Shown in pieces: positions 5,083 to 9,619 of a DNA stretch of 9,619 bases. The translations under genes were made by a program, and so were the position numbers. The notes beneath the pieces were generated by a model. The model did not search any database. It was not told the DNA's origin and saw nothing but the letters and a program-made list of their open reading frames with translations. Numbering within the stretch: position 1 is the first letter of the stretch; the number at the start of each line of letters is the position of its first letter. The stretch comes from JBFWUW01 sp050247075 (GTDB lineage Bacteria > Planctomycetota > Planctomycetia > Pirellulales > JBFWUW01), in the NCBI GenBank assembly GCA_050247075.1, contig JBFWUW010000132.1, forward strand, positions 1-9,619, in the 5' to 3' direction.

Positions 5083-6702
5083 CGGGCGGGCGGCGGACGC
5101 ATAGCAATCCAACAACAGATTCAAGACATCGGCCGCCGCCGTGGCCGAGGCTTCGCTCTCTCGCCCTTGCTCCAGGCAATCCAAGAAATAGGCTGCGTCA
5201 AATGGGCCGGCCGGGCCAGGCAAGACCCAACCCAGTTTGGGACGCACGCCCGACTCGGCCTGGGTGCTCGACCAAAACCCCATCGGATCGTCTGGGTGCC
5301 GTCGGGGCGCCGTCCACGGTTCTTCGTCGGCCCAAATTTCTAGCCGAGGCAGGAAGGCGTCCACCGCTTCTACCTGGCGACTGCCCACCAGGCAGGTGCG
5401 TTGCAATCCCGAGGCAGGGTGCGACCGCCACCCGGTCCTGCCTGCCATGATGGTGGCCACGGTCCCCCCCTCATATTCGATCAGCGCCGCGCCAAAATCC
5501 TCCATGTCTTGCCGCTGGTGTTCCGCGAAGAAGTAGTTGCCGGTCGTGGCATGGACTTGCTTCACCGGCCGTTGCAGCAGGCCGCGCAGCCAAACCGCCG
5601 GGTAGACTCCCACGTTGTAAAACTCCCGCTTGGCGTCAATCGTCTCAAAATTCGCCGGACAATCGCTCTCTCGCCGTGGCCCGGCCAACGTGGCTTCGCC
5701 GCCATGTCCCTTGGCGAAGAACAAATCGCAATGGACCGCTCGTAATTCTCCTAGAGTTCCAGACTCCGCCAGACGGCGTGCCCGTAGCGAAGCCGGGCTG
5801 TGCGCCAAGTTGAACATGTGGCTGCGGACGCCCGCTTGTTGCACGGCGGCGGCAATGTCGCGGCCTTCTTGCCGCGAAGCCGCCAGCGGCTTGTCGAGAT
5901 ACAGATGCTTACCGGCGGCGGCGGCTTGCAAAATGATCGCTGCGCGGCGTTCGGGTTCCGCGCACACGCTCACGATATGGACATCGTCGCTCTGCAGCGC
6001 AGCCGCCAGATCGGGCAGTAGTGGTATCTTCAGTTCTTGCGCCAGCCGCTGGTTGAGTGCTGCCCGCCGAGGCGAAATGTCGGCTGCATCGCTTAGTCCC
6101 ACCAACCGGCAGCGGCGGTCGGCCGCGAACGCTGCCGCGTAGTTTTCCTGATGCGTATGGCTGCCGCCGATTAGCAATACACCCCACGGCATGGGGCCGG
6201 CCGGCACTTGTTTGGCTTGGCGTGCCGCAGTCCGCGATGCCGCGGGTGAAGCGCCGGCGGACGTTGACGCGGCGGTGCGCGACAGGGCCCGACGAATCGC
6301 CTTCAACGCGGAATCGTCCAGGAAGTGCCATTCATCGGTGATGTGCTGCCTGGCCGCTGTATTGGCATCGCCTCGCCAATGAATGACACCGCGCGTGCCG
6401 ACCACCGACAACTCGAACAGCGGCAGCCCTGCGCCAAAAGTGCCGGTGGTTGCCAACACGGTTTGCCCCCCCCGACAGCGCGCCAGCAGGCTCATCTGGC
6501 CGCTCTCTTCGCTGCCCAAGGCGGCAATCTGTTCAAACTCCGTCTTCAACCAATGGCAGGACTCTTCTAGCAATCCCGCCAGACGAGTATCCAACGAACT
6601 GGCGGCCGCGAATTCATGGGCCACCACCCGCACGGCCACCGGCGTGCCGATCCGTCCGGCGTCGATGATCCCCTGGACCGCCTGCCGCAAGGATGATGTC
6701 AT
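5077..6702 (-). CDS. Gfo/Idh/MocA-family oxidoreductase with an extra N-terminal domain
   Basis: This 541-residue protein is much longer than the usual 330-450 residues. Residues about 173-300 form the NAD(P)-binding Rossmann fold: WGVLLIGGSHTHQENYAAAF at the start and YLDKPLA (Asp270-Lys271-Pro272), the family's E/D-K-P motif with the likely catalytic Lys. Residues about 304-541 are the substrate-binding alpha/beta domain (FYNVGVYPAVWLRGLL, LIEYEGGTVATIMAG). Residues 5-115 look like a second copy of that C-terminal domain without a Rossmann fold (AGRIGTPVAVRVVAH, ARCRGGQTVLATTGTFG, ELSVVGTRGVIHW). An Ala/Ser/Thr-rich linker spans about 136-170. It probably acts on a sugar or related polyol with a nicotinamide cofactor. 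An in-frame TGA at 6709-6711 limits the start to the ATG at 6702 or a TTG at 6708. AGGA lies 6 nt before the TTG, so the TTG is a real alternative. REP-like clusters flank both ends. Confidence 0.88.
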   Translation of the reverse strand: MTSSLRQAVQGIIDAGRIGTPVAVRVVAHEFAAASSLDTRLAGLLEESCHWLKTEFEQIAALGSEESGQMSLLARCRGGQTVLATTGTFGAGLPLFELSVVGTRGVIHWRGDANTAARQHITDEWHFLDDSALKAIRRALSRTAASTSAGASPAASRTAARQAKQVPAGPMPWGVLLIGGSHTHQENYAAAFAADRRCRLVGLSDAADISPRRAALNQRLAQELKIPLLPDLAAALQSDDVHIVSVCAEPERRAAIILQAAAAGKHLYLDKPLAASRQEGRDIAAAVQQAGVRSHMFNLAHSPASLRARRLAESGTLGELRAVHCDLFFAKGHGGEATLAGPRRESDCPANFETIDAKREFYNVGVYPAVWLRGLLQRPVKQVHATTGNYFFAEHQRQDMEDFGAALIEYEGGTVATIMAGRTGWRSHPASGLQRTCLVGSRQVEAVDAFLPRLEIWADEEPWTAPRRHPDDPMGFWSSTQAESGVRPKLGWVLPGPAGPFDAAYFLDCLEQGRESEASATAAADVLNLLLDCYASAARPL

Positions 6703-6714
6703 TGCCAATCAGTC

Positions 6715-6816
6715 CTGTAGGAGGCGATTCCATCGCCGATTCGCACGTCATTCGTTCCTGTCGGCGATGGAATCGCCTCCTACATCTCGCATCGGCGATG
6801 GAATCGCCTCCTACAG
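6715..6816. repeat. REP-like repeat trimer, cluster C
   Basis: There are three 26-nt units, almost identical to one another: forward at 6715-6740, inverted at 6760-6785 and inverted at 6791-6816, with spacers of 19 and 5 nt. All have the GTAGGA head and the perfect hairpin GGCGAT-TCC-ATCGCC. The cluster fills nearly all of the space between the DUF3467 stop (2 nt away) and the oxidoreductase start (12 nt away). Its homogeneity suggests it is the youngest of the three clusters. Confidence 0.9.
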
Positions 6817-6818
6817 GA

Positions 6819-7190
6819 TTACGACACCGGTTGTGCCTTGGGCGGTGCCTTGACGCGCTTTTGCACGTCGACTTCCAACACGCCAAAGGCCGCCTCGTGC
6901 CGCTGTACCGTGTATTGCAGCGCGGCCAGCATTCGCTTGGCAGTGAAGTAGTTGACAATAATCCGCTGCTTGACGTGGATCGGCTCGGTCGGCGGGCCGA
7001 ACGGGTTGGGGTTCAGGCCGAGATCGAGAATGACCTCTTCCGGCGTGCCGGTAACGCGGCAAAAGTTGGCGTACCCAGCCACCGCCTGCGAGTCATCGAC
7101 TTGCACCGCTTGCCGCTGGCCTTCGCCCGCGGGTGCCGCCGCCGAGGGACCGTTTTCGGTAGGTTCGCTGGAACCGGGAATCTTCGCCAT
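6819..7190 (-). CDS. DUF3467 family protein
   Basis: This 123-residue cytoplasmic protein has a disordered N-terminus (1-27, rich in Ser, Pro, Gly and Ala) and a conserved core at about 30-113. The core shows the family hallmarks: YANFCRVTGTPEEVILDLG, then the NPFGPP turn, and VNYFTAKRMLAALQYTVQRHEAAFG. DUF3467 is common in planctomycetes and some other bacteria; I know of no established biochemical function. The start at 7190 is supported by AAGGAG (7196-7201) with 5-nt spacing. A candidate promoter lies at 7241-7269. Cluster C begins 2 nt after its stop, and the oxidoreductase follows with no other promoter visible, so the two may share a transcript. No signal peptide or membrane segment is seen. 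Confidence 0.9.
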   Translation of the reverse strand: MAKIPGSSEPTENGPSAAAPAGEGQRQAVQVDDSQAVAGYANFCRVTGTPEEVILDLGLNPNPFGPPTEPIHVKQRIIVNYFTAKRMLAALQYTVQRHEAAFGVLEVDVQKRVKAPPKAQPVS

Positions 7191-7240
7191 GACTACTCCT
7201 TGAATTGGGTGATCCTTTACTCCAACCGACGAATAGGCTT

Positions 7241-7269
7241 ACGGTATCCTTTGCGGCCCTGTTTGGCAA
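7241..7269 (-). promoter_or_regulatory. Sigma70-like promoter candidate for the DUF3467 gene
   Basis: On the minus strand the -35 reads TTGCCA (7264-7269, five of six consensus bases), followed by a 17-nt spacer and TACCGT (7241-7246, three of six). The predicted leader is about 45 nt and contains the strong AAGGAG. It lies in the lysA to DUF3467 gap, where a promoter is expected if the genes are separate units. Confidence 0.3.
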
Positions 7270-7286
7270 ATGCGGGGAGCCTCCCT

Positions 7287-7314
7287 TTCATCCTTCATCC
7301 TTCCGCCTTCATCC
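7287..7314. repeat. Heptamer tandem repeat containing the lysA stop codon
   Basis: Four 7-bp units run in tandem on the plus strand: TTCATCC, TTCATCC, TTCCGCC, TTCATCC. On the minus strand they read as GGATGAA-type units. The lysA TGA (7295-7297) lies in the second unit, so the last residues of LysA (RMKAEG) are encoded by the repeat. One plus-strand frame across it gives a FILHPSAFILS-like peptide, which I treat as an artefact of the repeat. Confidence 0.7.
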
Positions 7315-8584
7315 TTTCCTTTGGTATCGACTCACCGCGGATCATGTCGTCAAAGGTCTGCCGGGCACGAATGAGATGCGGCTGGCCCGACTCGACCAAG
7401 ACCTCGGCGGCCAGCGGCTTGGAGTTATAGTTGGAGCCCATGGCAAAGCCGTAAGCGCCGGCGTTTTCAATCACCAAAAAATCACCCACTTCCGCCGCCG
7501 GCAGGCTGCGCGTGCAGACAAAGCCGCCATCTTGCTGGGTGAAGATATCCCCCGACTCGCACAGCGGCCCCCCGACCACCACGTCGCGCAGCTTGCGTTC
7601 CGCCGTATCTCCGGCGGCGGCGATCGACATGGGGTGATAGGCACCGTATAAGATCGGCCGCGCCAGATTGTTAAAGCCGGCATCCAAGAGATAAAAGGTG
7701 TTGTTTCCCATCTGCTTGATGGCCCGAATTTCCGACAACAAATAGCCGCTTTCGGCCACCAGGTAACGCCCCGGCTCCAACTCCAGCGTTAGCTTGTGGC
7801 CCACGCGGTCTTCCAACCGCTTGCGGGTGGCGTCCCACAGATCGTAGTACACATCCAGGTCAAGGTAGGTATCGCCCGCCTTGTAAGGGACTGGCAAACC
7901 GCCGCCAGCGCTGATGGATGTCAGCGAGCGGCCCACCTCGGCCGCCAACTTCTCCATCGCCCCGCAGACTTGCGACAGATGTTCCAGATCGGTCCCGGAA
8001 CCGATATGCAAATGCAAACCCGTCACGCCCAGTCCGTGATGGTCGGCCCGCCGCAGGCAGTCGGCGATTTGCGTGTGCCAAATGCCATGCTTCGATTGCT
8101 CTCCGCCGGTGTTGGTCTTTTGGCTATGGCCGTGGCCGAAACCGGGGTTGATCCGCAACGTGATATGGCTGCCCGGCGCTCGCTCGCCAAGTTGGTCGAT
8201 CATGTCGGGCGAGCCGCAGTTAACGTGCAGGCCCAGTTCGACCACCAAATTGAGCGATTCTCGGTCGAAAATGTCGGCCGTGTAGACAATCGGCGGCGGC
8301 TCTCCGTGGGTGGCATAGCCGGCCGCCATGGCCCGGCGCACCTCGCCCGCGCTGGTGGCATCGACCAACACCCCATGCCGCCGCACCAGGTCCAGAATGG
8401 CGATGTTGGAGCAGGCCTTCTGCGCGTAACGTACATAGTCAAAACGATGCAGATCCTTGACCCGTTCGACAATTTTGGCGGCGTCGTAAATATACGTCGG
8501 AGTGCCAAACTGCTTGGCGAGTTCGCCCACATCCAGGCCGGCGATTTGAGAACGCTGCAGGTGAAAGACGGGAGGCGTAGGCAT
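7295..8584 (-). CDS. lysA: Diaminopimelate decarboxylase
   Basis: This 429-residue fold-type III PLP enzyme decarboxylates meso-diaminopimelate to L-lysine, the last step of lysine synthesis, in the cytoplasm. The PLP-binding Lys56 lies in RYAQKACSN. Further family marks are HIGSG (193-197), GGGLPVPY (227-234) for phosphate binding, ELEPGRYLV (268-276), GGPLCESGD (338-346) with the catalytic Cys342, and AGAYGFAMGSNYN (375-387). CESGD and EPGR favour diaminopimelate decarboxylase over ornithine or arginine decarboxylases. The motif around Lys56 has Cys where many homologues have Asn (YAxKAN). Length is normal. The ATG at 8584 has no clear Shine-Dalgarno. A promoter candidate lies at 8645-8673. 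The C-terminal six residues run into the heptamer repeat. No other lysine genes are adjacent. Confidence 0.94.
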   Translation of the reverse strand: MPTPPVFHLQRSQIAGLDVGELAKQFGTPTYIYDAAKIVERVKDLHRFDYVRYAQKACSNIAILDLVRRHGVLVDATSAGEVRRAMAAGYATHGEPPPIVYTADIFDRESLNLVVELGLHVNCGSPDMIDQLGERAPGSHITLRINPGFGHGHSQKTNTGGEQSKHGIWHTQIADCLRRADHHGLGVTGLHLHIGSGTDLEHLSQVCGAMEKLAAEVGRSLTSISAGGGLPVPYKAGDTYLDLDVYYDLWDATRKRLEDRVGHKLTLELEPGRYLVAESGYLLSEIRAIKQMGNNTFYLLDAGFNNLARPILYGAYHPMSIAAAGDTAERKLRDVVVGGPLCESGDIFTQQDGGFVCTRSLPAAEVGDFLVIENAGAYGFAMGSNYNSKPLAAEVLVESGQPHLIRARQTFDDMIRGESIPKERMKAEG

Positions 8585-8644
8585 GGACTTTTGCGGAAAA
8601 GATCAAAGGGCGGAAAGCAGCGGCACAGCGACCGGAAAGACACC

Positions 8645-8673
8645 AAAATACCAGAGCGCCGGCCGCCGCGCAA
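8645..8673 (-). promoter_or_regulatory. Sigma70-like promoter candidate for lysA
   Basis: On the minus strand TTGCGC (8668-8673, three of six consensus bases) and TATTTT (8645-8650, four of six) are 17 nt apart. The spacer is almost entirely G and C. The predicted leader is about 54 nt. This is the only AT-rich box in the 115-nt gap between the DUF2314-like gene and lysA. Confidence 0.27.
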
Positions 8674-8699
8674 GGGGAAGCCCCAGCCAGTCCGGCCCG

Positions 8700-9470
8700 T
8701 TACTCAACCCGATGCATCGACGCACCGGGACGCAGGGAAGCGGGTGCGTCCCCCACACGCCAGCCCTGTATCTCGTACTGATCGACTCGCACGGGCATAC
8801 CGGCCCGCCAATCTGGAAACATCGGCGAGGGGGTGTCCCATTCGGCATCCACTTGCACACCGCCGTAGCTGCGCTGGGCCTGCCTCACCCGCAGCCAATG
8901 TTGTTCGTGGCGAATAGCGTTGCCGACTTTAACCAGCACTTCCAGCGGAGGCCCATCGGCTGGCCGGTCCTGTAGCGCCGCTTGCCGTAAGTCTTTGTTA
9001 AATTGCCGGCGGGCGTTGATCGCTGCTCGCGCCTCCGCGCCTTCCGCCGATTCCTCATGAAAGGGAGGATAAATACCCTGCTGGCGAAACGGATCGAGCG
9101 ATCTTGAATTCCGCCAGACGACCAAGAACTCCTCGGTAACAAGAAACAGTTGGAATTCCCCCGGCAAATAGGCCGCCATGGATTTCTCCGCCGTCAGTTG
9201 CTGGGCCAACTGGCGGGCCAGCGTGCGCAGTGTTTCCCGCGTGGCGGGGTTGGACTCGATCGTTTCGACCGCCAGCCAGGCCGATGCGGCCTGCATCTTC
9301 GACCTCAGGTCTTCGGGAAGCTTTTCGATGTTCCAATGGTCGTCATAAGGCATGCCGCCCGTTGCCAAGATAATACCCTCGTCGCCGCGTAACAGCGCCC
9401 ACGACTCTTGGCCGGGGCGCGGCGATTCCGCGAATTCGTGAATGCGCCAGTCCGATTGCGGGTCAAGCAT
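8700..9470 (-). CDS. Hypothetical protein with a DUF2314-like C-terminal domain (start uncertain)
   Basis: From the ATG at 9470 the gene encodes 256 residues. The last part (about 176-239) resembles DUF2314: LEVLVKVGNAIRHEQHWLRV, then YGGVQVDAEWDTP, GMPVRVDQYEIQGWRV. The E-x-H-x-W segment and the closing GW match that small domain. The N-terminal part (about 1-135) is alpha/beta in character (SWALLRGDEGIILATGG; AASAWLAVETIE; AAYLPGEFQLFLVTEEFLVVWRNS) and I do not recognise it. A charged linker (about 136-160) separates the two. No signal peptide is seen, so it is probably cytoplasmic. The frame stays open to the right window edge, with TTG codons at 9512 and 9563, so the true start may lie upstream. 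The residues before 9470 look unlike protein, and no Shine-Dalgarno was found for any candidate. It ends 115 nt before lysA. Confidence 0.7.
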   Translation of the reverse strand: MLDPQSDWRIHEFAESPRPGQESWALLRGDEGIILATGGMPYDDHWNIEKLPEDLRSKMQAASAWLAVETIESNPATRETLRTLARQLAQQLTAEKSMAAYLPGEFQLFLVTEEFLVVWRNSRSLDPFRQQGIYPPFHEESAEGAEARAAINARRQFNKDLRQAALQDRPADGPPLEVLVKVGNAIRHEQHWLRVRQAQRSYGGVQVDAEWDTPSPMFPDWRAGMPVRVDQYEIQGWRVGDAPASLRPGASMHRVE

Positions 9471-9508
9471 GGCCAGCGCGGCCAGGCTGGTTGCACGGTC
9501 AGCGCATA

Positions 9509-9619
9509 TCAATCTTGTTGCAGGGCAAGAACTTCCGTAAGAAGCTTGGTGTTGAGCATACAACCGATCATCTTGCCGCGGAGGCTGTCTTTGATGGGAT
9601 GACGCTTGAGCATGGTGAC
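9509..9619 (-). CDS. Possible C-terminal fragment of a gene entering from the right edge
   Basis: On the minus strand a frame enters at the right edge (VTMLKRHPIKDSLRG...) and stops at a TGA at 9509-9511. It gives 36 residues, or 34 from an ATG at 9613. The composition (KRHPIKDSLRGKMIGCMLNTKLLTEVLALQQ) looks more protein-like than the DUF2314 frame in the same stretch. It could be the end of an upstream gene, a tiny protein, or the true N-terminus of the next gene after a frameshift. I do not recognise it. Confidence 0.25.
   Translation of the reverse strand, partial: VTMLKRHPIKDSLRGKMIGCMLNTKLLTEVLALQQD

Noticed and set aside
8661..8671. GC-rich palindrome upstream of lysA as a terminator of the DUF2314-like gene
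   Set aside because: No T-run follows and the stem is short. It lies inside the putative lysA promoter spacer.
7796..8917. 373-codon plus-strand open frame
   Set aside because: It is antisense to lysA and the DUF2314-like gene and shows no domain-like sequence. It is a by-product of GC-rich codon use.

Overview
The window looks like a chromosomal segment of a GC-rich planctomycete, most likely from the Pirellulales. This is inferred from the gene set and not proven: a PQQ-like beta-propeller protein with the WPQWRGP signature, two AP-endonuclease-2-type sugar phosphate isomerases, a large Gfo/Idh/MocA oxidoreductase, a DUF3467 protein, and many short palindromic intergenic repeats. I see no transposase, phage gene, CRISPR array, rRNA or tRNA.

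Layout. At the left edge is one plus-strand gene, a small membrane-anchored hypothetical protein (133-561). Everything else is on the minus strand, so it is transcribed from right to left: a DUF2314-like hypothetical protein (8700-9470, start uncertain), lysA (7295-8584), a DUF3467 protein (6819-7190), a two-part Gfo/Idh/MocA oxidoreductase (5077-6702), an A-type iron-sulfur carrier (4521-4853), sugar isomerase 2 (3549-4301), an orphan ModE-type winged-helix regulator (3114-3524), the PQQ-like propeller protein (1444-2802) and sugar isomerase 1 (615-1442). Likely co-transcribed pairs are the propeller protein with isomerase 1 (1 nt apart) and isomerase 2 with the ModE-type protein (24 nt apart, or 3 nt if the TTG start is used). 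DUF3467 and the oxidoreductase may also be linked, although a repeat cluster separates them.

Function. lysA is a housekeeping lysine and peptidoglycan-precursor gene, and the A-type carrier serves Fe-S cluster assembly. The two isomerases, the oxidoreductase and the exported propeller protein are families that planctomycetes carry in large numbers, often linked to carbohydrate turnover. No substrate can be read from this window.

Most notable structure. Three clusters of a 26-nt repeat occur at 3039-3110, 4979-5082 and 6715-6816. Each unit has a GTAG head followed by a small perfect or near-perfect hairpin, as in REP elements. Each cluster is built as a forward unit, a 19-21 nt spacer and an inverted unit. 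Two clusters add a second inverted unit after exactly 5 nt. Each cluster sits within 3 nt of, or over, the stop codon of the gene transcribed into it. The oxidoreductase gene is bracketed by the two trimer clusters, and it appears to carry a duplicated substrate-binding-type domain in front of its Rossmann fold.
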